Origin: Paraburkholderia mimosarum LMG 23256 = NBRC 106338
GTDB taxonomy: Bacteria > Pseudomonadota > Gammaproteobacteria > Burkholderiales > Burkholderiaceae
Assembly (NCBI RefSeq): GCF_000739815.1
Contig: NZ_BBJJ01000019.1
Coordinates: 62,001-126,000, forward strand
Direction of reading: 5' to 3'
Length of the DNA: 64,000 bases
Shown here: piece by piece, positions 34,888-43,869 of the stretch
Layout of the letters: every line of letters starts with the position of its first letter
Numbering within the stretch: position 1 is the first letter of the stretch
Notes under the pieces: model-generated
What the model was told of the DNA's origin: nothing
Databases searched by the model: none
What the model saw: the letters and a program-made list of their open reading frames with translations, nothing else
Made by a program: the position numbers and the translations under genes

Positions 34888-35201
34888 CGAAACGAGGAAT
34901 TCCTGATGCAGTTCAACGGCGAAGGAATCCAGCACATCGCCCTCTCCACGGACAACCTCGTGGACACGATCGACGGGCTGCAATTGGCCGGAGTGCCGTT
35001 GATGACGGCGCCAATGATTTCTACTACGATGGGCTGGAAGCTCGGTTGCCCGGCCATGGCCAGCCGGTCGATCAGTTGAAGACGCGCGGCATCCTGCTCG
35101 ACGACAGCACGGCAGACGAAAAGCCGCGATTGCTGTTGCAGATCTTTTCGCAACCGCTGCTCGGGCCCGTGTTCTTCGAGTTAATTCAGCGCACAGCATG
35201 A
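34888..35201 (+). pseudogene. 4-hydroxyphenylpyruvate dioxygenase remnant (C-terminal half, frameshifted)
   Basis: Translation from about 34891 gives [21 protein letters not shown] and then [13 protein letters not shown]. The reading then moves to another frame near 35012 and continues [40 protein letters not shown] and a stop at 35201. This is the C-terminal barrel of 4-hydroxyphenylpyruvate dioxygenase, with the iron-binding His (IQHIAL) and Glu (FFELIQR). The N-terminal half and one third of the metal site are gone. The gene is dead: tyrosine catabolism via homogentisate must rely on another copy if it exists. Confidence 0.8.
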
Positions 35202-35266
35202 CCGCACACAGTAAACAAAAGAATCGAGCGATCGGTCCAAGAGCCTGCCACTCGGGAGACACATCA

Positions 35267-36256
35267 ATGAAGGTCATCAAAACGCTGTTTGTCGCGGTGC
35301 TATGGATTGCCGCTCAGTGTGCACACGCGCAGAGCGGCCTCGACATGGCCGCCCACGTCGAGATCCACCAGATTCCCTCGCTCACTCTGAGTGACAGTCA
35401 GATGCTGACTGGCGATCGTAACGGCAAACCTGTGACGATCGCCGGCATCCTGCGTCTTGCGAAGCACGCCGGAAAACAACCGGTAGTGGTGCTGATTCAT
35501 GGTTCGAGCGGAATGGGCGCGAACATCGAAATGTGGGAGCGTACGTTCAACGAGAACGGTATCGGGACGTTCGCCATCGATGGCTTCACAGGCCGTGGCA
35601 TCACGTCCACCAGCAAGGATCAGTCGCAGCTCGGCCGGCTGAACCTCATTCTCGACGCCTATCGGGCGTTGGACATACTCGCGCGTGATTCCCGCGTCGA
35701 TCCGGACAGGATCGTGCTGATGGGTTTTTCGAGAGGCGGACAGGCGACCCTCTACGCGGCCATGACGCGGCTCAACCGCCTGTGGAACACGTCAGGCGCT
35801 CGCTTCCGCGCCTATTTGCCCTTTTATCCCGACTGCATGACCCGTTATCGCGACGACACCGTGGTTGATGGACCGATTCGCGAATTCCATGGGGCCGACG
35901 ACGATTACGATCCTGCACCGGCCTGTGCGGCATACATCGAACGGCTGCAAAAGGCGGGTAGCGACGCCATCATGACAGTCTATCCGCACGCATCGCATGC
36001 CTTCGATATGCCATACGCGATGCCCACTGTCGTCGCAAAGGGCGCGCAGACGGTACGCGCATGCCGGATCTTCGAGAACGAAAGTGGCGAGCTGATCAAC
36101 GAGGCGACCGGCACGCCCTTTTCCTTCCACGACGAGTGCGTTCAGACCGACCCACACGTTGGCGGCAACGCGCAAGCTCGCGACGCGGCGATCGCCGACG
36201 TACTGGCTTACCTGAGAACATTGCTGGGTAGTGGCGGCGCAATGCCGGGCGGCTAG
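35267..36256 (+). CDS. Exported dienelactone-hydrolase-like alpha/beta hydrolase
   Basis: A 329-residue protein with a 21-residue signal peptide ending in CAHAQS. The oxyanion region VVVLIHGSSGMGANIEMWER, the nucleophile elbow GFSRGGQ with catalytic Ser, the acid in HGADDDYDP and the His in YPHASHAFDMP form a full alpha/beta-hydrolase triad. It resembles the dienelactone hydrolase family, but those use Cys and are cytoplasmic, so true dienelactone activity is unlikely. ATG 35267 follows CGGGAG and starts a good signal sequence. It lies after the HPPD remnant with no operon partner; an esterase acting in the periplasm is the safest description. Confidence 0.83.
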   Translation: MKVIKTLFVAVLWIAAQCAHAQSGLDMAAHVEIHQIPSLTLSDSQMLTGDRNGKPVTIAGILRLAKHAGKQPVVVLIHGSSGMGANIEMWERTFNENGIGTFAIDGFTGRGITSTSKDQSQLGRLNLILDAYRALDILARDSRVDPDRIVLMGFSRGGQATLYAAMTRLNRLWNTSGARFRAYLPFYPDCMTRYRDDTVVDGPIREFHGADDDYDPAPACAAYIERLQKAGSDAIMTVYPHASHAFDMPYAMPTVVAKGAQTVRACRIFENESGELINEATGTPFSFHDECVQTDPHVGGNAQARDAAIADVLAYLRTLLGSGGAMPGG

Positions 36257-36306
36257 CACTGGCATGCACTGCAAACACGTCTGCTGCAGCGTCAATCCGG
36301 GCCAGG

Positions 36307-37347
36307 CTAGCTTTGGTGGGAAGCCGGACGCATGGGGTTCCGTGCATCTGACCAGCGCCTGTAGTCGGCCGGCGTCATCCCGGTGAGTTGGCCGAAGGCA
36401 CGCCGGAATGACGTTTCCTCGCTGTAGCCGCATTGCAGTGCGACCTGCTTGATGCTTGCCCCGGGCCGCTCGAGCAGCACGCACGCCATTTCGATTCGCA
36501 CGCGCGTGATGAACCCCTTGGGCGACTCGTTGGTCAAGCTCTTCAGCCGCCGATGCAATGTCCGTTCGCTGAGACTCAGCGTACTTGCCAAAGCTTCAGC
36601 CGTGAATCCGGGGCTGGCATGGCGGACGATCTGCTCCGCTTGCAGCAGTAGCGGGTCGTTGGCGTTGACAAATCCGCGGGGCGCGTAGACCAGCTGTGGC
36701 AGCGGCAAGCTGTCTGCCACAGAGATATCCGCAGCCAGACGCGCGACTTCGGGCCCTGCTTCGCTCCTGATCACGTGCAAGGCCAGATCGACCCAGGAGA
36801 GCGGCCCGCCTGTCGTTACGACGCGATCCTGTTCTTCCACTGCAGTGCCCCACACCGGGCGTGCCTTGGGGAACCGCTGCCTTAACGCATGGTGGAGCCA
36901 CCACGTGGTGGTGCAGCGCCTTCCGTTCAGCAAGCCGGCCTCCCCCAGCACAAAAGTCCCGGCACACGCAGCGCCGACCAACGCCCCCGTTCGATGGCGC
37001 TCCTGCAGCCACGCTGCTGCGTGCCTGACCGTCGCAGATACCGGCGGTAGCCGGTGCGGTCCGAGCGCCATCCCCGTGACGAGTGCCACGTCGCAGTGCG
37101 TCAATTCATGAAACGAGGTATCGACCGGAATCAACCGGCCCTGCGCGTCCCGCAGGGTTTTGCCGTCCGCGCTTGCGATGGTGGTCTCGAAGGTGGGAAT
37201 GGCCTGATCGCGCACGCCATACGATGCGCCAGCCGGCGGGGCGCGCAAAGCTTGCTCCGTCATCCAGAACAGGTCGGCAAGGCCGCTAATGGCAGAGAGC
37301 AGGCTGCCCTCGACTGCCACGATTCCTATGCGCACGGCGCGCTCCAC
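36307..37347 (-). CDS. GlxA-like transcriptional regulator (DJ-1/PfpI + AraC domains)
   Basis: A 346-residue regulator. Residues 1-200 form a DJ-1/PfpI-like domain with the nucleophile-elbow segment VGAACAGTFVLGEAGLL, and residues 240-340 form an AraC-type double helix-turn-helix (LASTLSLSERTLHRRLKSL, IKQVALQCGYSEETSFRRAF). It faces away from the alpha/beta hydrolase gene at 37444, with 96 bases between the two starts, so regulation of that gene is likely. GlxA-like proteins often sense small nitrogen compounds or quaternary amines, but nothing in the sequence shows the ligand. Confidence 0.88.
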   Translation of the reverse strand: MERAVRIGIVAVEGSLLSAISGLADLFWMTEQALRAPPAGASYGVRDQAIPTFETTIASADGKTLRDAQGRLIPVDTSFHELTHCDVALVTGMALGPHRLPPVSATVRHAAAWLQERHRTGALVGAACAGTFVLGEAGLLNGRRCTTTWWLHHALRQRFPKARPVWGTAVEEQDRVVTTGGPLSWVDLALHVIRSEAGPEVARLAADISVADSLPLPQLVYAPRGFVNANDPLLLQAEQIVRHASPGFTAEALASTLSLSERTLHRRLKSLTNESPKGFITRVRIEMACVLLERPGASIKQVALQCGYSEETSFRRAFGQLTGMTPADYRRWSDARNPMRPASHQS

Positions 37348-37443
37348 GCATCGGTTACGGTTGGCGAATTTTGCATGAACAATGGCGAGTTTGCCACCTG
37401 CAACTATTCGTTGAAGCCAGATAAATTTGGCTCGTCATTGTCA

Positions 37444-38289
37444 ATGATTCGCCTCCACATGAAATTCCCAACTCTTCACAGGCATCCGGATTCGCTCCTT
37501 GCGACAAGGGCGCGCCGTCGGTCCGTATGGTTCAGCCGGCTGGCTGCTGCCGTGGCCGTCACGGCGACGCTGGCAACGGCTCATGTGGCAGCGTCTACGG
37601 CACCGGCTGTACACAACATCGTGCTCGTGCATGGTGCTTTTGCCGATGGGTCGAGCTGGAGCCCGGTCATCGTCAGGCTGCAGCGCATGGGTTACCACGT
37701 TACTGCCGTGCAGAACCCGCTCACTTCGCTCGCGGACGACGTTGCTGCCACCGAAAGCGTCCTGCGCCGGCAATCCGGCGACGTGCTGCTGGTGGGCCAC
37801 TCCTGGGCCGGCGCAGTCATTACCCAGGCTGGCAACGCCGCCAACGTGAAGGGTCTTGTTTATCTGTCCGCGCTGGTACCGGATGATGGCGAGTCCGTCG
37901 CTGACCTGCTGCAACGGCTCGACGCGCCCATGACGGGACTCGCACCGGACGACCAGGGGCTGATCTGGCTCGACGACGCCCGACAGTTTCAGCACGTCAT
38001 GGCGGCGGATATTCCGTTTCCGGAAGCTCGTAAGCTGGCATCGGTTCAGCAACCCGTCGCGGCGGCCTGCTTCACCGGGAAGGTCCAGCATGCGGCGTGG
38101 CACGACAAACCCGTCTGGTATGTGCGAACAACCAACGACAACGCGCTCAGGGCCGCCGTGCAGCAAGCCATTGCGCAGCACATCGGGGCAACGGTCACGT
38201 CCATTCGCTCCAGCCACATGTCAATGCTGTCTCACCCGGACGACATAGCGAAGCTGATCGATCAAGCCGCGCGAAAGGCATCGCAATGA
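37444..38289 (+). CDS. Exported alpha/beta hydrolase (EstC / hydroxynitrile lyase-like)
   Basis: About 281 residues. An N-terminal stretch with RRRSVWFSRLAAAVAVTATLATAHVAAS looks like a signal or anchor sequence. Then NIVLVHGAFADGSSWSPVI gives the oxyanion hole and VGHSWAGAVI the nucleophile Ser. The C-terminal SSHMSMLSHPDDIAKLI supplies the His. The family includes esterases and hydroxynitrile lyases related to plant methylesterases. ATG 37444 is used; ATG 37459 is equally possible, and neither has a clear ribosome-binding site. The frame remains open far upstream across the promoter region, which is not meaningful. It is probably controlled by the divergent GlxA-like regulator. Confidence 0.83.
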   Translation: MIRLHMKFPTLHRHPDSLLATRARRRSVWFSRLAAAVAVTATLATAHVAASTAPAVHNIVLVHGAFADGSSWSPVIVRLQRMGYHVTAVQNPLTSLADDVAATESVLRRQSGDVLLVGHSWAGAVITQAGNAANVKGLVYLSALVPDDGESVADLLQRLDAPMTGLAPDDQGLIWLDDARQFQHVMAADIPFPEARKLASVQQPVAAACFTGKVQHAAWHDKPVWYVRTTNDNALRAAVQQAIAQHIGATVTSIRSSHMSMLSHPDDIAKLIDQAARKASQ

Positions 38290-38340
38290 ATTCCCCCGCG
38301 TTTTAAAGCACTTCATATCTCCCCTGACAGCGAGGCTGAA

Positions 38341-38640
38341 ATGAATATCCTCCATCTCGATGCAAGCGTTCTGGGCAACAACTCGTCACGCGCGAACGCT
38401 CCGCCGCCGTGATAGCCGAAATGCGGGCGCGATATCCATCGGCGCACGTGACGTACCGGGACTTGGTCCACGATGAAATCCGCCATCTGACGGGCCGATC
38501 GCGGGCGGATTCCGCCAGATGGACGTCAGCGGTTTCGACGACACCACCTGCCTGCAAAATTGAACACAATGCTGCACAAAGCGAATCCTCGGTTTCATCA
38601 ATTTCGCATTAGTCGTCGCCGGGCTCAAATAGTATGAACG
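38341..38640 (+). pseudogene. FMN-dependent NADH-azoreductase (AzoR) remnant
   Basis: MNILHLDASVLGNNSSR starts at 38341, matching the flavodoxin-like N-terminus of AzoR. After a frameshift near 38402 the next part is AVIAEMRARYPSAHVTYRDL and HLTG. Further on, in yet another frame around 38575-38620, ILGFINFALVVAG resembles the C-terminal LGFIG segment. About two thirds of the usual 200 residues are missing. The gene follows the alpha/beta hydrolase closely and was probably once its operon partner. Confidence 0.7.
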
Positions 38641-38643
38641 CGC

Positions 38644-38880
38644 CTACCAGGCCTGCATTGCAGGGTACTTCGCCTCGGGCGGGAACACACGCCAGGCGCC
38701 GTCACGGTGCAGGAAGAAAAGAATCGCCACTGCGCCTTCAGCCCTTTGCGCCTCAACTTTTACGCAGCGCATCCGACGCAGATGCGTCGAGGCAACGCGT
38801 GTGACCCGCACCGGCACTGCTGCGGCCGGAGCCAGCCATTTTTCGACCATCGCGCGCAATGATGTATCACTGGCGTACAT
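38644..38880 (-). CDS. Small conserved hypothetical protein (Burkholderia type)
   Basis: A 78-residue protein starting MYASDTSLRAMVEKWLAP and ending PPEAKYPAMQAW, with VAILFFLHRDGAWRVFPP near the C-terminus. GGAGAAGCGA precedes ATG 38880, which makes the start convincing. I recognise it as a small family found repeatedly in Burkholderia and relatives, with no known function. The basic, slightly hydrophobic sequence has no signal peptide. Confidence 0.68.
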   Translation of the reverse strand: MYASDTSLRAMVEKWLAPAAAVPVRVTRVASTHLRRMRCVKVEAQRAEGAVAILFFLHRDGAWRVFPPEAKYPAMQAW

Positions 38881-39027
38881 TCGCTTCTCCTTCCCAGAAC
38901 CACTAAATGAGATGCCCTGGTGCTCATTCGACTGGTCCATCACCATCGATCGCTCCGCGGTATCTGGCACGAACGGCGCGGCATTACATCAACGGCCGAT
39001 ACCGGACGTGCCGCCGCTCCCGGTTGC

Positions 39028-39969
39028 TCAAAGGGCCGCGACCATATCTGGCACGGCGGTAAACAAGTCTGCCTGCAGGCCGTAGTCAGCCACGCTGAAG
39101 ATCGGTGCTTCTTCGTCCTTGTTGATCGCGACGATGACCTTGGAGTCCTTCATGCCGGCCAGGTGCTGGATCGCGCCCGAGATGCCCACGGCCACATACA
39201 GTTGCGGCGCGACGATCTTGCCGGTCTGGCCGACCTGGTAGTCGTTGGGCACGAAGCCCGCGTCCACTGCGGCGCGCGATGCGCCGAGTGCTGCATTGAG
39301 CTTGTCCGCGAGCGGCTCCAGCACCTTCGTGTAGTTCTCGCCGCTGCCCAGACCCCGGCCACCCGAGACGATGATCTTCGCGCTCGTGAGTTCCGGACGG
39401 TCGAGCTTCGTGACTTCACGGCCGACGAACTGCGAGAGGCCGCTGTCTGCTGCCGCTTCGAGCTTCTCGACTGCCGCACTGCCGCCTTCGGCCGCGACGG
39501 CATCGAACGCCGTCGTGCGCACAGTGATGACCTTGACCGGATCGGCCGATTGCACTGTCGCAATCGCGTTGCCCGCATAGATCGGACGCTCGAAGGTGTC
39601 CGGCGAATCGACTGCCGTGATGTCGCTGATCTGCGCGACGTCGAGCTTCGCGGCGATACGCGGCGTGACGTTCTTGCCCGCTGCCGTTGCCGGAGCCAGG
39701 ATGTGCGAATAGTTCTTTGCGATGCTCAGGACCGTCGCTTCGACGTTCTCGGCGAGACCCTGTTCGAGTTGCGGCGCATCGGCGAGCAGCACCTTCGCAA
39801 CGCCTGCGATCTTTGCTGCCGCGTCTGCTGCGGCCTGTGCGTTGTGGCCCGCGACCAGCACGTGCACGTCGCCGCCAATCTTCTGTGCTGCGGCAACCGT
39901 GTTCAGCGTTGCGGCCTTGATCGACTGACTGTCGTGTTCAGCTATTATGAGATTCACCAGATTCGTCAT
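39028..39969 (-). CDS. etfA: Electron transfer flavoprotein alpha subunit
   Basis: A 313-residue FAD-binding subunit. The FAD signature lies in the C-terminal third: [32 protein letters not shown] and [20 protein letters not shown]. Together with EtfB it carries electrons from acyl-CoA and other dehydrogenases to ETF-ubiquinone oxidoreductase. The gene follows etfB by 15 bases on the same strand, and the length matches the family. Confidence 0.96.
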   Translation of the reverse strand: MTNLVNLIIAEHDSQSIKAATLNTVAAAQKIGGDVHVLVAGHNAQAAADAAAKIAGVAKVLLADAPQLEQGLAENVEATVLSIAKNYSHILAPATAAGKNVTPRIAAKLDVAQISDITAVDSPDTFERPIYAGNAIATVQSADPVKVITVRTTAFDAVAAEGGSAAVEKLEAAADSGLSQFVGREVTKLDRPELTSAKIIVSGGRGLGSGENYTKVLEPLADKLNAALGASRAAVDAGFVPNDYQVGQTGKIVAPQLYVAVGISGAIQHLAGMKDSKVIVAINKDEEAPIFSVADYGLQADLFTAVPDMVAAL

Positions 39970-39984
39970 TTTCGTCTGCTCTCC

Positions 39985-40734
39985 TTACAGCACCTTGGCT
40001 TCGGTCTTCAGCTTCTCGACCAGCGTCTTCACGTCCGGCACCTTCACGCCAGCCGAACGCTTGGGCGGCTCGGCAACCTTCAGCGTCTTCAGGCGCGGCG
40101 TGACGTCGACGCCGAGGTCCTCGGGCTTGATCGTCTCGAGCGGCTTCTTCTTCGCCTTCATGATGTTCGGCAGCGTGACGTAGCGCGGCTCGTTCAGGCG
40201 CAGGTCGGTCGTGACGACTGCGGGGAGCTTCAAGGACAGCGTTTGAGCGCCGCCATCCACTTCGCGCGACACCGTTGCCTTGCCGTCGGCGACGACGACC
40301 TTCGATGCGAACGTCGCCTGCGGCAGGTTCGCCAGCGCGGCGAGCATCTGGCCAGTCTGGTTCGAATCGTCGTCGATGGCCTGCTTGCCGAGGATCACGA
40401 GCTGCGGCTGTTCCTTGTCGACCAGCGCCTTCAGGAGCTTGGCCACGGCCAGCGGCTGGAGGTCTTCGTTCGACTCGATCAGGATCGCGCGATCGGCGCC
40501 GATCGCCAGCGCCGTGCGCAGCGTTTCCTGCGCTTGCGCGACACCCGCGGACACGGCGATCACTTCCGTCGCCACGCCCGCTTCCTTCAGACGCACCGCC
40601 TCTTCCACGGCGATTTCGTCGAACGGGTTCATCGACATCTTCACGTTCGCGATGTCGACGCCCGTGCCATCCGACTTCACACGAACCTTCACGTTGTAAT
40701 CGACTACGCGCTTAACCGCGACCAGCACCTTCAT
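39985..40734 (-). CDS. etfB: Electron transfer flavoprotein beta subunit
   Basis: A 249-residue AMP-binding subunit beginning [20 protein letters not shown]. The ETF-beta signature [35 protein letters not shown] spans about residues 107-141. GAGGGGGCG precedes ATG 40734. It is paired with etfA downstream. The chemoreceptor gene ends 32 bases upstream on the same strand, but that is probably coincidental. Confidence 0.96.
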   Translation of the reverse strand: MKVLVAVKRVVDYNVKVRVKSDGTGVDIANVKMSMNPFDEIAVEEAVRLKEAGVATEVIAVSAGVAQAQETLRTALAIGADRAILIESNEDLQPLAVAKLLKALVDKEQPQLVILGKQAIDDDSNQTGQMLAALANLPQATFASKVVVADGKATVSREVDGGAQTLSLKLPAVVTTDLRLNEPRYVTLPNIMKAKKKPLETIKPEDLGVDVTPRLKTLKVAEPPKRSAGVKVPDVKTLVEKLKTEAKVL

Positions 40735-40766
40735 CTCGCCCCCTCACCACCAGAAATATCAGAGAT

Positions 40767-42356
40767 TTATAAAACCGATAGCCGGGAGGCAGTGCCTCGG
40801 CCTGGTTCGCGCCCCGGCAATGTGAATCGGGCGATCGCATCGCGCAGTCCGCCTACCTGATCGCGCAGCGAATGCGCAGCCGCTGCTGCCTCTTCGACCA
40901 ACGCAGCGTTCTGTTGCGTTACCTGATCCATTTCCCCGACGGCACAGTTCACTTGCTCGATACCCGCGCTCTGCTCCTGCGAAGCGTGACTGATCTCGTC
41001 GAGGATCGTGCAGACGCCGGTTATTGCCTGCACGACATCGGTCATGGTCGCACCCGCGTTCGATACCTGCTGCGCACCGGCTTCCACGACTCTGACCGAC
41101 GTGCCAATCAGATCCCTGATCTCTTTCGCTGCCAACGCCGAGCGTTGCGCGAGGCTACGTACCTCGGACGCCACCACTGCGAAGCCGCGCCCGTGCTCGC
41201 CGGCGCGCGCAGCCTCGACCGCCGCATTGAGTGCGAGTATGTTCGTCTGGAAAGCAATGCTGTCGATCACACCGATGATGTTGCCGATCTCCAGCGAACT
41301 GGAGGTGATCTCGCTCATCGTCCGCACGACGCCGTCCACGGCCTGATTGCCCCTTCGCGCAACGGCGGCCGCTTCGCCCGCAAGCCGCGCCGCCCTTTCC
41401 GCGCTTTCCGCGTTGCGCCTTACATTGGCGGTGATTTCGTCCATGTTCGAGGCTGTCTGAACCAGCGCGGCCGCCTGCCTTTCAGTGCGCTGCGACAGAT
41501 CGGAGTTGCCCGACGCGATCTCGTGTGCACCGACGTTGACGTTTTCCGCCCCCGCATAGACACGCGACACCGTTTCCACAATACCGTCCCGCATGGTGGC
41601 GAGCGCCAGCATCAGGTTCGGGCGCGCGCGATCACGCACGGGTACGTTCATCGCAAGGTCGCCCTGCGAGATTCGCCGCGCCACCTCCACTGCAACTTCC
41701 ATTTCGCCGCCAAGTACACCTCGAACGCTCCTGACGACATAACCCATGACGAGCGTGCAGACGCCGCCAAGCATTGTTGTCGTCAACAGCCACCAGAGCA
41801 GGTCGTGGGTGAAGGCCGCCTCGACATCATCCATGTACATTCCGGTTGCGAGATACCAGTCCCATGGCGCGAAACGCATCACGTAGTTCACCTTGTGCGC
41901 CTGTACACCGCTGCCCGGTTTCCGGCCGACGTATTCCGCAAAGCCGCCGCCCGGCTCATTGCCGGCGGCTACGAGCTTCGGAAACAGCGGCTTTCCCTCA
42001 CCGTCCATCATGCCGCTTGCGTCCTTGCCGTTCATTTGCGGCAGGAACGGATTCATTACGATAACGAGATGCGAGTTAATGACGGCGATATAGCCGTCCT
42101 TGCCATACCTCAAATCCGCCAATGCCGCGAGCGCCTGCTTGCGGGCGTCCGCTTCGCCGAACGTGCCCTGTTGCGCGAGCCGATAATAGTGGGTTGCAAT
42201 ACTGTCAGCCTGCTGCACCAGTGAACGCAGCTGCTCCTCGCGATCGGCCACCATGGTCGCGCGTGTCCGCCATGCACCCAGCGCGCCGATCAGCAGGAGG
42301 CCAATCCACAGCACCACGATCATCGAAATGAGCTTGCGGTTCAGCGTAAATTTCAT
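40767..42356 (-). CDS. Methyl-accepting chemotaxis protein with Cache sensor
   Basis: A 529-residue chemoreceptor. TM1 is at about residues 10-30 and a single-Cache periplasmic domain ([21 protein letters not shown]) at about 35-180. TM2 lies at about 188-210, a HAMP linker follows, and the signalling domain contains the conserved hairpin tip [35 protein letters not shown]. It has no C-terminal CheR-tethering pentapeptide (it ends SRLSVL). Cache receptors of this kind often sense organic acids. The ribosome-binding site before ATG 42356 is poor. Confidence 0.92.
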   Translation of the reverse strand: MKFTLNRKLISMIVVLWIGLLLIGALGAWRTRATMVADREEQLRSLVQQADSIATHYYRLAQQGTFGEADARKQALAALADLRYGKDGYIAVINSHLVIVMNPFLPQMNGKDASGMMDGEGKPLFPKLVAAGNEPGGGFAEYVGRKPGSGVQAHKVNYVMRFAPWDWYLATGMYMDDVEAAFTHDLLWWLLTTTMLGGVCTLVMGYVVRSVRGVLGGEMEVAVEVARRISQGDLAMNVPVRDRARPNLMLALATMRDGIVETVSRVYAGAENVNVGAHEIASGNSDLSQRTERQAAALVQTASNMDEITANVRRNAESAERAARLAGEAAAVARRGNQAVDGVVRTMSEITSSSLEIGNIIGVIDSIAFQTNILALNAAVEAARAGEHGRGFAVVASEVRSLAQRSALAAKEIRDLIGTSVRVVEAGAQQVSNAGATMTDVVQAITGVCTILDEISHASQEQSAGIEQVNCAVGEMDQVTQQNAALVEEAAAAAHSLRDQVGGLRDAIARFTLPGREPGRGTASRLSVL

Positions 42357-43083
42357 ACGTACAGTTAAGCAAACGGGTTAATCCGTGCCTTCGAGAAGCG
42401 GCAGAAACCAGCCGCAATACGAGCGAGTTTCAGACCCGGCTCCGACGTCCTCGGCTGTCAGCTCTTTCATTTGTGGTGGCTCAAAAGCTTAGGCAATAGG
42501 TATTCGCAGAACAGACACTTGTATGCCACAGACGATCGGTGGCATTTCCGTTGCATTCTGCAGCATAAGTTTTCCACGCGCAAGACTATCTCGCGCCACA
42601 GGCATACTTTTCACCAGGACATTCGTCTGATCAATGCATCCGCTAGATAAGGGGCAAGTCAGGGCGGGAGGGTGCCCGCTGGCCAAGGCGGACTGACGTG
42701 GGTGGGCCGAAGTCAGCCCAGCAGGCGTGCAGTCAAGTGCTCGCAAGATATGTCGCTCGCAGGCGATGCGATGCAGGAGCCGAGCGCCCAGACGCGAATT
42801 GTTTCGGTTCAGCAGCTGAACCGAAATATGCACAGGCGGCATGCCCCCGGGGGGGGGGCGCCGGACTCCGGCCGTCCTAAGAACACGTGACGGATTCTCA
42901 CTTGCACAGCGAGCTGGTTGGCACTGCTTGAGGCAGCTTTGCCGACGATCCTGGCGGCGGTCTCCCTCATCGCGCTAGTGCTGTTCTCGCGAGGCATCCT
43001 CTCAATCGGGTGAGCGCAATCGGGACCTCGCATCATTTCAGCACCTTCCGCGGGTCGCGACATGCGACCCGCCATCGCCTGAT
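42357..43083. other. 727-base gap with palindrome and G-run, no gene recognised
   Basis: No frame in this stretch shows a family resemblance. It contains the perfect palindrome at 42802-42826 and a C5-G10 homopolymer at 42844-42858. A plus-strand piece at about 42913-43012 translates to a hydrophobic segment without start, which may be a gene remnant. The promoter of the chemoreceptor lies at its left edge. Confidence 0.5.
42802..42826. repeat. Perfect 12-base-arm palindrome
   Basis: TTTCGGTTCAGC at 42802-42813 is mirrored by GCTGAACCGAAA at 42815-42826 around a single A. It lies 258 bases beyond the last gene of the polyketide operon and 446 bases from the chemoreceptor start. It could be an operator or part of a terminator; a T-run is absent. 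Confidence 0.65.
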
Positions 43084-43827
43084 TCAGCGCATGAAAAGAT
43101 TCAGGTCGAACACGTAATCAGGTAGCGGCGCGATGTGTGGGTTGCTCAGGTTCAGATACGTGATATCGCTATTCATGAGCGTGCTGTGAAAGGTGATGCG
43201 TGAAATGAACGGGCGCGCCTTGCCATCGATTTTGACCCGGTTGTCGTAGTCCATCGTCGAAGACTTGAACTTTTTGCCCGAAACCGTGTAGTACTCGGCC
43301 ATGACGCCTAGCAGTCGCTTCTTCGACACCCAGTACTTGATACGGTCGTAGGTCGTCTTGTCACTCTTCGCTTTCAGGTCGAAGACGTAGCAATCCTCGC
43401 CGTCGATGGTCTCGTCGGCCAGCTGATTTGCCTCGTAATCCTCAGCATAGTTTGTCGAGGCGATATCGCCGTATGCGGCGTCGCCGAGCAATTTCTGGCG
43501 CTGTGAAATGGGCACTGGCTTCGAGAGGCCCGGCTTATAGAACCACATGCTGGAACTCAGCATCAGCAACTTCTGCCCGCGATACTTCGGCGGTGCGAGC
43601 GAGAGCCCCGACACGTCGAAGCCGCGCGCCTTGATTTCGTATGACATGTTATCGATGACTTCATCGTTTTCCGTGGACTGGATGTTCACCTGCCAGGACA
43701 CGCCGGCCACGTTCCCGCGCGCCTCGTCGGCGGCCTTGAGGATCTCGTGCGGCGTAAGCGAAGCGTCCGCCGCGGTCGCCATCACGAGACTGGCGAGCAG
43801 CGCGGCGGCACAGAAGATGCGCTTCAT
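43084..43827 (-). CDS. LolA-like outer-membrane lipoprotein-sorting protein
   Basis: A 247-residue exported protein. A 22-residue signal peptide ends in TAADA, and SLTPHEILKAADEARGN starts the mature part. The half-barrel fold of the LolA/LppX-like sorting family is suggested by GQKLLMLSSSMWFYKPGLSKPVPIS, DYDNRVKIDGKARPFISRI and a final VFDLNLFMR. ATG 43827 follows GGGGAGAAGG; the upstream in-frame start at 43845 is less well placed. It is the last gene of the polyketide operon, 42 bases after an FtsX-type permease. The inferred role is to accept a lipid or lipidated product from the ABC complex and pass it to the outer membrane. Confidence 0.83.
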   Translation of the reverse strand: MKRIFCAAALLASLVMATAADASLTPHEILKAADEARGNVAGVSWQVNIQSTENDEVIDNMSYEIKARGFDVSGLSLAPPKYRGQKLLMLSSSMWFYKPGLSKPVPISQRQKLLGDAAYGDIASTNYAEDYEANQLADETIDGEDCYVFDLKAKSDKTTYDRIKYWVSKKRLLGVMAEYYTVSGKKFKSSTMDYDNRVKIDGKARPFISRITFHSTLMNSDITYLNLSNPHIAPLPDYVFDLNLFMR

Positions 43828-43869
43828 GATCCTTCTCCCCTTCAAAAAATCCGGCTGATCCCGCTGCGC

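Noticed and set aside
39985..42356. Possible functional link between the chemoreceptor and etfBA
   Set aside because: They are on the same strand 32 bases apart, but no known system joins them, and etfB has its own good ribosome-binding site.
42913..43012. Hydrophobic plus-strand segment resembling part of a membrane protein
   Set aside because: There is no start codon context, it is only about 33 residues long, and no family could be named. It was kept only as a possible remnant in the gap description.
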